From Imbricaverruca yamaguchii (Eukaryota > Arthropoda > Thecostraca > Neoverrucidae), in contig JAOTOL010001342.1 of assembly GCA_034440575.1 (NCBI GenBank), positions 454,501-518,500 on the forward strand: a stretch of 64,000 nucleotides of DNA, in the 5' to 3' direction. The translations under genes were made by a program, and so were the position numbers. Below, one piece after another: positions 44,530 through 54,671 of the stretch. How positions within the stretch are numbered: position 1 is the first letter of the stretch; the number at the start of each line of letters is the position of its first letter. Below the pieces are notes generated by a model that saw only the letters and a list, made by a program, of their open reading frames with translations, was not told the origin of the DNA and did not search any database.

Positions 44530-45265
44530 ATCAAGAGCAGCAGTGGCCGCAGCATTGCTGTACATCAGCCCTCGCAAAGCCTGTGGACCGGACAGTGTGC
44601 ACGAACAATGCATGAGCGAGCAAACAATGCGTGAGCGTGCGGTGCATCCACTACCAAAATATTCAACCTTTCACTTAGTTCAGGGGTGCTTCCAAACTGA
44701 TGAAAACAAGCAAATATCATTTCCATATGCAAAAGGGTGAAAAGATAGATACCACAAATTATCCATTGTTCTCCTTGTTATCATTGCTCGGAATAGCGCT
44801 GGAGAGAGTATTATTTAATGCACTATTTGACCACATGGCTCCTGAATTATGTGCCATGTACCACGATTTCATAATAAGATGGTCATACTACACAAACTTA
44901 ACCACTTATACTTATTCTGCGTGGGCGGTGATGTCGGCAGGATACCAGATGGACTGAATTTACAGAGATCACTCGGCCAGCTTTTTAAAGGTTAAATCTG
45001 CTGAAATCTGCAATAAATGAACTTGCTCATCAGAAAGCTACAACAATGCTATCATCTGCAAGCCTCGCTCTCAAATGTCTCGTCTCGAAAGTGTCTGGCG
45101 GGACCCAGATTGACATCGCGAACGGCAAGACGTCCAGCTCAAAACTTGTAGTTTCTGGTGTCCGGAAGGGTCCTTGCTGGCATTTCTACTCTTGCCCCTG
45201 CTTATTAACGATTTGTACGGCCCGAAACCACCCGAGAAATTTAGCCCTTGAAAAATGGTGTCACT
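44530..45265 (+). pseudogene. Degenerate LINE reverse transcriptase relic
   Basis: Scattered frames give YISPRKACGPDSVH (RT N-terminal block), KIDTTNYPLFSLLSLLGIALERVLFNALFDHM (blocks 1-2, here with many replacements) and SSSKLVVSGVRKGPCW (block preceding motif C). Stops and frameshifts are frequent, so this is an old copy. It is distinct from the elements at 1612-4584 and 20934-24308. Confidence 0.7.
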
Positions 45266-46260
45266 AGGTGGGGGTATGTAATCATGCCTGACACCATGCT
45301 TCTGAATCTGTGGAGTTCATTTTGAGGAATATGTTTTTCAAACAAAATTTATTTTGAATCAGAAAAGAACGGTGAAATTGGCCATGGTCCCATAATGTTT
45401 GGCCACCCGAAAAGAACATTTTTCAGTTCCAAAATGTTTAGTTCCAAATCCTTGGAATTGTATTTTCAAATTCCAATTTATTGGGTAGAGCGCACCAAGG
45501 AACGGTGCTCTAAGTCAACTTAGCCGAATAAACGTGCGTGCATTATTTAATACAACGAAGAATGGCTCTTAGCTGCTCCTGGGTTTTAGACATTGCGTGA
45601 GACGAAATGTACGACCCTCAATATACCAGGAGGTGCTGAGTTTACTCAACATCAAAAGTAGCGTTAGGGACTATGCTATATTACTCAACGTTGGCCTGGT
45701 GGAGCATATGCTGAAACCCCTGGCCGAAACGAGATGGCCCCGAGTGATACTCCTGATGATGGCCCCTGGCCGAAACGTTGAGTAATATAGCATAATCCCT
45801 AACGCTACGTTTGATGTTGAGTAAACTCAGCACCTCCTGGTATATTGAGGGTCGTACATTTCGTCTCACGCAGTGCGTGCATTAGCCAGCATCTTCGCTT
45901 TTAGCTCTAATGAGAAAATATGCAAACAAATATGTCATGAAAAACGCCAACAGGCAAATATTCTTCGGGTGCGTTTTGTTGCGTTTCTAAAGATACGTAA
46001 ACTCTGAAAGTGACATTCAAATATCTTTACCCGCTAAAGCGTAACGACTGAATGAACCTTTTTGGGGGTGACTTTGCTTCACCTTGATTAACTCGATGGT
46101 CCTGGATGACCTGACCTCAAAATCCTCACACTTGTTAAATTGATGTGGAAAAAGGCATGCCAAATCTCGGCGCGCTGCCACTCGAAGTTTATTTTTTCCT
46201 ATCCGCGGAAAACATTAGGGTAGAAAAGACCCCCACTCCACCCCACCACCACCACGGGGC
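45266..46260. repeat. Block homologous to the U2 MITE-like element, with a nested hairpin
   Basis: Positions 45340-45520 and 45960-46260 align with 14810-15000 and 15090-15360, and lie at the same side of the A gene. The hairpin at 45594-45872 is absent from U2, so it was inserted later. The ends are CTAGGTGGGGGT and ACCCCCACTCCA, weaker than in U2. No coding. Confidence 0.5.
45594..45872. mobile_element. Fold-back element with hammerhead-like core (Penelope-type LTR fragment?)
   Basis: Arms 45594-45692 and 45774-45872 are inverted repeats about 99 bp long with very few mismatches. At the loop's right end lies CTGATGA (45753-45759), T, the helix GGCC-CCT-GGCC (45761-45771) and GAAAC (45772-45776), the order of conserved hammerhead-ribozyme core elements. 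Penelope-like retroelements are known to carry such ribozymes in their terminal repeats. Stem I and stem III are not obvious, so activity is uncertain. The identical short peptides readable on both strands simply reflect the palindrome. Confidence 0.55.
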
Positions 46261-46299
46261 GGCGTGGACCCATTTATACATCACGTCTTCGATAGCTAA

Positions 46300-46740
46300 C
46301 ACACACTCGCGTGGTGCAAACAGCACTTTACACCCCTCTACACACACCTACTCGCGGGACCTTGTGGACGTCTGCGGGTCCTTACGAGCGTCCGCGGACC
46401 GTTACGAATTTATGTCGGTCATTACTAAAATATACATACAATTGCAGGTGCCTACCGGCTCTTACGAACGTCCACGGGTCTTTATGGAACTTACGGGCAT
46501 ATACCAATCATTACGAACGTCTGTGAATTCATATGAACGTACACGGGTCCTTACGAACGTGCATGGGCCATTCCGAATTTCTTTGGACCCTTACGAAAGT
46601 CTGCATTCGCTTTCAGATGCCTACGGACCTTTGTGAACGTCTGCGGGCCATCACGAATATCTAAGGTCCTTATGGGCACCTGGGGTCCTTGTGGACGTCT
46701 ACTGACCTTTTTAGGCATTTAGCTACCTCGCGTACCGAAT
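46300..46740. repeat. Degenerate ~20 bp periodic tract
   Basis: Units of the kind GAACGTCTGCGGGTCCTTAC recur about twenty times with heavy drift (CGTCCGCGGACCGTTACGAA, GAACGTCCACGGGTCTTTA, GAACGTGCATGGGCCATTC). A 163-codon frame at 46145-46636 crosses it and is probably fortuitous. Confidence 0.7.
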
Positions 46741-48512
46741 TCTGAATCAACGTTCCTTCCAAAGAATTTTCGACAACCTGAACTTCGACATGTTTAGGCG
46801 GTCTGCATTCCTTGTTTATCACAGCGTCATGACTAATTGTAATTTGAGAACCGAGGGAATCACACGATACAGGACCCCCATGAGGATTAAAAGGGAGAAA
46901 AGCTATATTTTGGAATGAATAACGAACCATCTTCGAAGTAAATTGGCCGAAATCTTTTAAGTCTAAAAACCGTGGGAATAGTGCAAGTCATTTCAAAAAT
47001 CGGTCACCACCTTGAACGATGTCTGGCTAAGTCTCTGGTTTCGACTATAATCTCTGAAAATCAGGCATTCAAACCTCAAAATATGTGTATTGTTTCGACT
47101 GTACCCTCTAGCTGTCCGAGTTAACTTAACATCTGAAATCTGCACTATGTCAGGGGTATACGCTGTTAACCACCGACCGCGTGTGGCATTCACCAGCGAA
47201 GGGGAAGGAAGGTGTCACCCCTGGCGTTTCAAACGAAATATACAAGAGGGACGAAAAATCGGAGTATGGAGTGGCAGGGGATCTTACGAGTGACATCTGA
47301 TTTTTGCACCTGGGAATAATAGGCAACCCTCCAGGTCAGGTCAACGGCCACATTGTTTGCACAAATTCAGACTTCACAATCGGAATGTAAACGCATCCTA
47401 AATTCAAACATATATGCATATACCTTTGGTTATTATCCAGGTGTTAGGCACTGCTTTAAGTATGTAGTGGCGTCTCTCAAGCTACATTTCAAGCATACGT
47501 CGCGGGTCAGGTCAGGCCAAGGGCTGGCACCGCATTTCAAAACTTGCTAGAATATGATATTGATTAAGCCACTGCTCCACCCGCCCCAGAGTAAACATGG
47601 ACGGCAGTATCGGGTTCAGGTCTTTGGAAAACCCTAGATATTCTGATAGGCTAAACAAGATAATCCAAGGTCAACGCTGGGTTAATGAACTTCAGTGGCC
47701 TTCCAATGATACAGAGACAATGTTCGAATATCAATCTAGTTACATATTAGCCTAAACCGGAAAATGTGTCGCTTTAGGTTACGATGTAACCTGGGAAATA
47801 TGTCATGTCAAGATGCTACAATCTGCGATCTCGTCAAATAATGGTTGAAAGTGTTCCCATATATGACTGCATAGGTCCGTGAGCTAACATGACAACAGGT
47901 AGTTCACCAAAAGCTTCTAAAATGTTGCCCCAATGGATACTGAACATTTCACTGGGTTCTGTTGAGCGGTTTGGAAGCTATCTACAAAACACCTTTGCAT
48001 CAATGACCTGTACTGGCGAGGGTTAAATGGAATACAGGCAATGGAGTTCAGTGATTACATGCCATGTGAAAAATTCCGGGGTCCAACACAGAGACCAGAG
48101 TGGTTTTCATCGGCAGGTCATTGAGGTGACTACTCATCGTACCACCTGTGGGATGACTGCAGCGGCTGCGCCAACACCACGGACCAAACATGAACAGCAT
48201 GTCTGCTTATCCATTTATTCCCGCCCAGCGATCCAGCGGTACATATCAATTGGAAATGACTACATCACAACTGGAGGTGCAAGCAAAGGGACGGGGCCCG
48301 CCCACTCATCTGGCAGAAAAACATACCAGGTCGCGCAGACATTTGGAAGCTACAAAATGCCAAATCTCGTATTTTCGCCGCCGTTCTCGCGCTGGAAAAG
48401 ACCTTGGTAAATTAACATGCATGGGGGTCGCACTGCATTTAAGCAAATCTTCGCTGTATCCCTGAACACACCGGTGTAACTTCTCGGTGTAATTTCTCGG
48501 CTGACGCCTCAA
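46741..48512. other. Downstream spacer of unit 4 A gene
   Basis: Unrelated to the downstream flank of other A genes; homology begins only at the stop codon. A minus-strand frame at 46670-46930 (86 codons) has no repeats but I do not recognise it. Near 48460-48490 TTCTCGGTGTAA-like words are repeated. Nothing else is supported. Confidence 0.45.
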
Positions 48513-50168
48513 TTACTCGTCGCAGACGGTGAGGTAGTCGCCCTGGCAGAGGGCCCAGTTGATGACATGGTGGATGTAGTTCTCCTCGACACTGCCGCGC
48601 AGCAGGTGGGCGCCGGGACCGCGGGCGAAGATTCCAACGTCATCTCCTCCATGGGTCTCCTTGGGCAGGTAGATGCCGGCAATCTGCTTGTAGTGTGGAT
48701 CACGCCACTGGGCGGTCGGGCCAGTCTCCATGAGACCGGTGCGTTTGGCGATATACTCCTCCTCGGTGCGGGCACCTCCGGGCCCGTTCTGGTAAGACAG
48801 GATCGAGTAAGGCAGGCTGGGAGGCGGGCCGCCCTTCTGCATACCGCCGGCAAGGAACGAGGCAGGGCCGAACATGTCCAGCTCACGCTGCGGGTATCCG
48901 TTGATGATGAAGGTGTGCGCGTGATCGGAGGAAACCACGATCAGAGTGTCCTCGATGTCGGTGTTGTCCACGGCGTACTGGACGACCTCCTCCAGCTCAA
49001 CGGTCTCGTCGATGGCTGTGTAGGCGTTGCCGTAGTGGTGACCGTGGTCAATCTTGGCGCCCTCCACGAACAAGACGAAGCCGTTCGGTGAGCGCTTCAG
49101 GATTTCCAGAGCCTTCTTCACCATCTCTGTGAGGCTGACATCATCGGGAGTCTGGAAGGCGCGGTACTGCATGTGACTGCGGCTGAACAGACCCAGGACG
49201 TAGTCGGCAGAGGTAGCGTCGAAGTTGTTGAGCTGATCCTTGGTGGTGAGGTAGGCATACGTGCGTCCCAGGGAGGCCTGCTTGTCCTTCCACTCCTGGA
49301 TCAGGTCACGGCCATCCAGACGGGAACCACCCTCGACCTCCTTGGGGGTGAACTTACCCCAGCCGCCACCGAAAGCGACGTTGATGTCGATGCCCTCACG
49401 CTCAACGAACTGGGTGGACAGATCCTTCATGACGTTCTTGCAGGAGTCTTGTACGGGACCGGTCATCCAGGCCATAGCTTCGAAGTCGGCGTCCGACTCC
49501 CAGGTGCGGTATGCGGTGTGGCCGAAGGTGGCAGCGGGCGAGGCGTGCGTGATACGGGCGGTGGATACCAGACCAGCCCACTTACCGGCCTCCACACCAT
49601 AGCGGAGAATCGATTTCGGGGAAGTGTTCTCGTTCACGACGTCGCAGTTCCAGATCAGAACAGAGCAGTCAACACCGACCGTCAGGAAGTTGCCCTTGGC
49701 GCCGGTCAGGTAGGCGGTGGCGGTGGATGCGGAGTCGGCGGTCCATCGGTCACAGTTGTATGTCTTGGACAGACCGGTGTAGGGGAACTTCTCCCAGGAC
49801 AGCATGGTGTGCTCCGGCACATCGGCACCGTGCAGCAGACCCTTCTGCTTCCTCGCAGCGGCCAGCGTGTGGATGGACATGCCGTCTCCGATGAAGAGGA
49901 TTGCGTTCTTCGCCTGCTTGTGGTACACCTGGTCGGTCAGCTTCTCGGCGATGATTTCTTGGGCCATGTTCTTCCAGAAAGCCGAGTCCAGAGCTTGTCC
50001 AGAGCGGGAGAGAGAACCTCCCTTTCCAAGTCCCATCTTGGCCTGCACCTCCTGGTAGGAGGATCCCCACGCCTCGTGCATCTGCAGCTCGTCCTCATCC
50101 TCGACCCTGGAGTCGAGCGGCACGGAGGCCACTAGGACGAGCAGACAGGCGGCCACGAGCAGCTTCAT
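48513..50168 (-). CDS. Secreted alkaline phosphatase, type A (unit 4)
   Basis: 551 aa, with Asn67 as in U2 and a private Gln312 for Glu (TTKDQLNN). All catalytic and metal residues are intact. The coding region is nearly identical to U1/U2/U5, but the sequence past the stop is unrelated to theirs, so either conversion acted on the gene body or a breakpoint lies at the stop codon. It is divergent from U4 B (54672), with a 4.5 kb spacer full of SINE debris. Confidence 0.95.
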   Translation of the reverse strand: MKLLVAACLLVLVASVPLDSRVEDEDELQMHEAWGSSYQEVQAKMGLGKGGSLSRSGQALDSAFWKNMAQEIIAEKLTDQVYHKQAKNAILFIGDGMSIHTLAAARKQKGLLHGADVPEHTMLSWEKFPYTGLSKTYNCDRWTADSASTATAYLTGAKGNFLTVGVDCSVLIWNCDVVNENTSPKSILRYGVEAGKWAGLVSTARITHASPAATFGHTAYRTWESDADFEAMAWMTGPVQDSCKNVMKDLSTQFVEREGIDINVAFGGGWGKFTPKEVEGGSRLDGRDLIQEWKDKQASLGRTYAYLTTKDQLNNFDATSADYVLGLFSRSHMQYRAFQTPDDVSLTEMVKKALEILKRSPNGFVLFVEGAKIDHGHHYGNAYTAIDETVELEEVVQYAVDNTDIEDTLIVVSSDHAHTFIINGYPQRELDMFGPASFLAGGMQKGGPPPSLPYSILSYQNGPGGARTEEEYIAKRTGLMETGPTAQWRDPHYKQIAGIYLPKETHGGDDVGIFARGPGAHLLRGSVEENYIHHVINWALCQGDYLTVCDE

Positions 50169-50230
50169 GGTGGGATGCTCTCGTCTAACCAGCTGTCAGA
50201 CGATGATGCTCAGCTCTGCCTGTGGTCCTG

Positions 50231-50237
50231 TTTTATA
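50231..50237 (-). promoter_or_regulatory. TATA box of type A gene (U4)
   Basis: TATAAAA on the minus strand at the conserved distance from the ATG. One of the AGGTCA half-sites has become AGGCCA in this copy. Confidence 0.8.
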
Positions 50238-51599
50238 CCGTCCGTTGACCAGCTCCACAGTGCAGCTGAATGTAATTAACAACAGCGGCCGCCTCACAGG
50301 CCACATGTGGTCCCCGTGCAGGTCAACACGTGTGACCACCAGATACCGAAGATTACGAGACGATTATCCATGAACGCCGTAGTTAACTGAATTCGAAAAC
50401 TGGGGTTCGCGTGGGCAAGACATGAGGCCGGGGATGACAGCTACGCTTAGGGCGTTTGAACGTCAGCTTTACCAAATGAAGGGTAGGAAAATTGTGTTGT
50501 TGGTATTACAACGAACAGACTATTTTTGATTCCATAGTGGTGTCAATTTTTCACGTCAATTTATCACGGACGAAGTGAAGCGGCAGGTGAGACTTGAACT
50601 AGAGCATAGCACGGACTACAATTAGTAGGTGTGGTCCATCCCGTGATCATATTAACCAGTCAAATCGGTACCAATATCCTTACCGCATAGAGATGTCCAT
50701 CCGACGTGCAATACTGATTGCATAGTTAAAAATATACAATGATTTATCTTGCCGGACGTATAGGGGGTAAAGTTAGGGTTCAGTGTAGGATGTGGAATGA
50801 AATTTCCATCAGCAACACTATATTTTATCAAAGCATAAACATTCCACATCAGATCACATGCGCACGCTGTGCCGTCCTCTAACGCATGCTGGTTTAGGAT
50901 CTATGGGTAGGAACAGAACAAACATGAACAGTACTACCATTGGCGGGAAGTTGAAAATGATTGGTGAGGCGCAGCGCATTGAGGCAATGACTGCTGTCAA
51001 ATTGGTTAGTGGGTCCCACCCAATATGGTTCCACGTCAAAAGAGCAAGAAGTTGGTGGGATCAAGACAAAGATTATGGGGTCCACCAAAAGAATATATTC
51101 CACTTCGGACTAGTGCCCAGGAATCAAACAAGATTAATGAAGAACATCAGCTTCAAATTGAAATGTTAATACTAACAAACCTTTTCAGATGCAACTGAGT
51201 GTCACCAACGTGAACGAAAAAGGCACTTGCGTACATGAAACCGAGGTAGCTACCAGGTTCTATGCACCAGAATATTGAGATGGCGTACCAGGCTTACGGC
51301 CATTGGATTGGAAGGAAAACAACGTTACCCGAAAGTTAGTAGTTTGCTTCAGCTCAAAGTGATTCATATGCATTTGCCACAATCCTCATAGGGTCCTTTC
51401 AGGCACCTGGCTGGGAAGTGGCACAGTGACATACACATCAACGAAGTGCAGCCCTAGGTTGACGAATGCAACAAGATGGAACAGCTTACCTTGCCATACT
51501 TTACCTTAAACCTTGGCACGCTTTTTAACAATATATGCCTATTTTTGGCGATCTCGCCCAACTATGTTTCGTGTTCAGGATTTAACCATCCAGTTTGGT
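50238..51599. other. Upstream region of type A gene (U4)
   Basis: Positions 50238-50690 align with U1 7072-7545. Positions 50800-50960 are shared, inverted, with 39690-39850 of U3. The remainder, to 51600, has no recognised content. Short frames at 50858-51169 are not conserved. Confidence 0.5.
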
Positions 51600-51733
51600 T
51601 CGAGTTTACTTTCCACCATTTCTTTTTTAATTGGGTGGTTTACAACGCACTTTATGCAATCTGCTAATCGCCGCCGCTCACACTGTTTCGACGGTGGGTC
51701 ACCAGATTGATAATTGTCTGAGTGGTGCGACCT
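51600..51733 (-). mobile_element. SINE 3' part
   Basis: Matches the body of the SINE at 29993-30181 (AACGCACTTTATGCA, CACACTGTTTCG, GGTGGGTCACCAGATTG, GTCTGAGTGG). Its expected tRNA-like head lies inside the palindrome that follows. Confidence 0.65.
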
Positions 51734-51941
51734 GATGCTACATGACTCATCGGTCCATGTGTCGTAAAACCAATAACTAACTAAGAGGGTAATGGGCGGG
51801 GATGGCCAAGTGGTTACAGCGTTGAACTCTCGATACAAAGGTCGCGGGTTCAACGCTGTAACCACTTGGCCATCCCCGCCCAGTATCCTCTTAGTTAGTT
51901 ATTGGTTTTATGACACATCGACCGTTGAGTCATGTAGCATC
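51734..51941. repeat. 94 bp-arm DNA palindrome containing a SINE tRNA-like head
   Basis: Arms 51734-51827 and 51848-51941 are inverted and nearly perfect, with a 20 bp loop. The left arm and loop read GGGCGGGGATGGCCAAGTGG (A box) through GTCGCGGGTTC, the start of a B box. There the sequence switches to the reverse complement instead of completing it. The structure is a fold-back duplication of a SINE head plus about 40 bp of flank, not two tRNA genes. Confidence 0.9.
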
Positions 51942-51954
51942 GCCCATCTCTCAC

Positions 51955-52053
51955 GCCAATTGGTCGCGGGCGAGGAGTAGCAACAAGTGAGACTCGGACC
52001 GACAACTTTTCGATTGTGAGACGAGCAACTTACCCCTAGACTATACGTCCCCC
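51955..52053 (-). mobile_element. Second type of tRNA-derived SINE relic
   Basis: The minus strand from about 52053 reads GGGGGACGTATAGTCTAGGG (A-box-like) and then GGTCCGAGTCTCAC (B-box-like) about 50 bp later. Similar B-box-bearing remnants appear at 50545-50610 and 7370-7440. It is old and incomplete. Confidence 0.45.
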
Positions 52054-54483
52054 GGCCCATTACCCTCAATGAATCGTAATAAGCTTAGCGAAATTGTTCT
52101 AGCCAGCGCATCCTAACGTCATTATAAACGATATCCATGGCCCCAGATGTTATCCAGATTTGCAGGTATCGTTGCGAGCTCATCTTGCTCATTAGTGTCG
52201 GACTCCTGTGTGCATGTTAGTCGTAGTATGCTGTTAGTTCATCTCAAAGAGACAGGAAAGCCAATGGTAATGTTTTTGCTGAACAACAGCAATGATAAGC
52301 GTACCATCTATTGTTGACTGCATTATGTGATCGGGTCGTAAGTTGACAACATTCTAGTTTCCTTAATTGGCTTGCATAGTGGGACTACTGTGGGTCATAT
52401 AAACATAATGGGTATGTCGGTGTCTACATAGGTAAGCAATAATAAGTAGGACCAGTGGGTTGCTGAATGCAATTATTGGCAGTTTATCCCCACTGTCATC
52501 AAAAACAGCATCATTGTTTTCCTTCGAATCGCACTATCCGCCATCCAATCCGCATCCGTTTATCTTCACTAAGCCCGATCTGATCCACTCGGTTATCCGT
52601 GCCAAACGGATATCCGCACGGATATCCAGTCCATGTTGTGCTCTGACTCAAAGCCGCTGCTTCTCGGTCGGGAGACGGTCACGTTAACCGTAGACAACCG
52701 GCCTGGTCCTGGTCATGGACAGGTCAAGAGGATCGGCTCGAAATGGCGCTGTTCCCTCCAACCACTACTTTGACGGCTACTGAAGATTGTCACTGCTATA
52801 TTGGCAAAGCAATGCCAATATGTAAGTCGCATCCGTGGGCCACATGGTTCACAATATATTTTAATAATAAGCTATAACCAACAGATAGCCCTCCCTGGAA
52901 ACAACAGTCTACATCAATCAATATGTATTCTCACACAGATATGTACATCTGAAGCCGCGCTGTCCGCGTTTTTGCAAACATGAAGGAATGTCTGATGGTT
53001 CGTGCATTATGGGAGAGGAGAAAATTGCTCGATCCACTGGTTAATTATACAGCTCTGCCACATCCTTCTCAAGTCGGAGGAGTTGCATGTGGATAGGTCA
53101 CGTACCTTATGGCGATGGCTGAGTTGAGATAATTCGAGCGCTGTTCCTATATCTCATTACCATGAATCCACTGGAAATATATATATATGAAACTATGCCA
53201 CGAGAGGTAACAAAAAAGCGTATAATGAGCTTTCAAAATATGTGCTGGTCGGGCTACCAAAACGACGTCAACCAGTTCGGCTGGGAATTCTGAGCCCACT
53301 CATGACCACTCTAATATATACACGATATATGTATATACATACACGAGAATACCAGCTTGAATCCCAGCGTTCCATATGCATAACATATATTGGGGAAGAG
53401 ATGTACACGCTGATTCCGAATTTACCATCACTGCATATTTCATATCCGACATCAGAATCATGCATTGTGAACCCTACATCATGCAATTCAAAGGAATGGG
53501 CACTCCACGACTTCAAGTTCCATTCAGGTAACTAGATGCTTTGCAAAGAACAGCGTGTAGTTGTGAAATCTCTATGTTTATCCGTTGACACTTTCACCGA
53601 TCCTGAGGTCCAAGCTCTAGCAACTTGTATCAAATGGAAACCGGAATTTCCCCGGCTTTCGAACGGCGTGTGCTCAATTTCATCAGACTCCATGAAAGTA
53701 GACTATTTCATTTTTTAAGAACGTAGGGATTCTATCTGTCGATCACAGACGATATAAGGAGAAACGATGCATACAAAAATATTTTCAGCAGATACGATTA
53801 CATATAGGAGCAGGTCAGGGCGACCTAAAGCTGGATCGTATAACACAAAGATACTTGTAATATTTCATCAGTGCTGATAATGATAACATACACACAATGG
53901 AAGATCAAGTACGTAGTTAAACGTAATTCGGCTTATCTCTCTTTCACCTGTCCGAAGCGTAACGTCAATCATATAACTTTAAAAGATTGAACTACCGTAC
54001 GTCTCGAAAGCAATCTGACCTATACCGGGAAGAAAATCTGATTCAACTCTCGAATAGCTGTCAGAAGACACGCAATAATGCATACACGCATCCGCATAAA
54101 ACAATCGTCTCGCTACGCATGTACGCTTGCACATCAAGCATTCCTTTATCAATATTATGCTTTGATGAGTATAGACCGCAGATAACACGAAGATAGCATC
54201 CACTGAAATGCCACGTTATCTACAAGTGCAGTTCCAAATGCCCTACAGTATAATAGTAGAAGTAGGCGAATATATTTATTTTCATGCCAAATCACACACT
54301 TCGTTTTATATTCTTACATTGGTAGCCTCCTCCTCGGTTCCTGGTATCGGTGTTCCATCGCCAATAAACACTGAAGCATACCAGCGAACCGCAGACACCT
54401 AAAGCTAATCAGACACATGATTATCGTACCACACCGCCTGCATTTACCGAACACTTGAAACCATGGGCAGGAGGTATTCTGCC
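52054..54483. other. Upstream region of type B gene (U4)
   Basis: Positions 52054-52790 have no recognised content. From about 52800 the sequence follows U1 7535 onward with interruptions, and 53210-53320 corresponds to U1 8990-9100, the block missing from U2. From 53400 it is the ordinary B upstream region. I see no gene. Confidence 0.5.
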
Positions 54484-54508
54484 ATCTGTGCTCGACTGTA
54501 GCACAGAT
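54484..54508 (+). promoter_or_regulatory. Conserved palindrome upstream of type B gene (U4)
   Basis: ATCTGTGCT, spacer CGACTGT, then AGCACAGAT; perfect arms. Confidence 0.55.
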
Positions 54509-54591
54509 TGGAGGCAGTCGCTGACCAGACGTTTAGCCAATCATCTGCCATTAAACCGCACTGACATGTGTAGGTCATTACGCTGACTGAG

Positions 54592-54598
54592 TATAAAA
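54592..54598 (+). promoter_or_regulatory. TATA box of type B gene (U4)
   Basis: TATAAAA, 80 bp upstream of the ATG at 54672. The other B genes have TATATAA. AGGTCA and CATGTG are conserved just upstream. Confidence 0.85.
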
Positions 54599-54671
54599 TA
54601 TCGTGTGGTCGGAGAATCGGTACAGCCTCACCTCAGCAGTGAGACAGAGGCCAACTGCCTGCACCGACAAC

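Noticed and set aside
45597..45869. Two opposite 62-codon frames with the same first 31 residues
   Set aside because: They are the two arms of one inverted repeat, not a gene pair.
46670..46930. 86-codon minus-strand frame of fairly protein-like composition
   Set aside because: No recognisable motif, no counterpart in other units, and it starts inside a degenerate repeat tract. Left unannotated as a gene.
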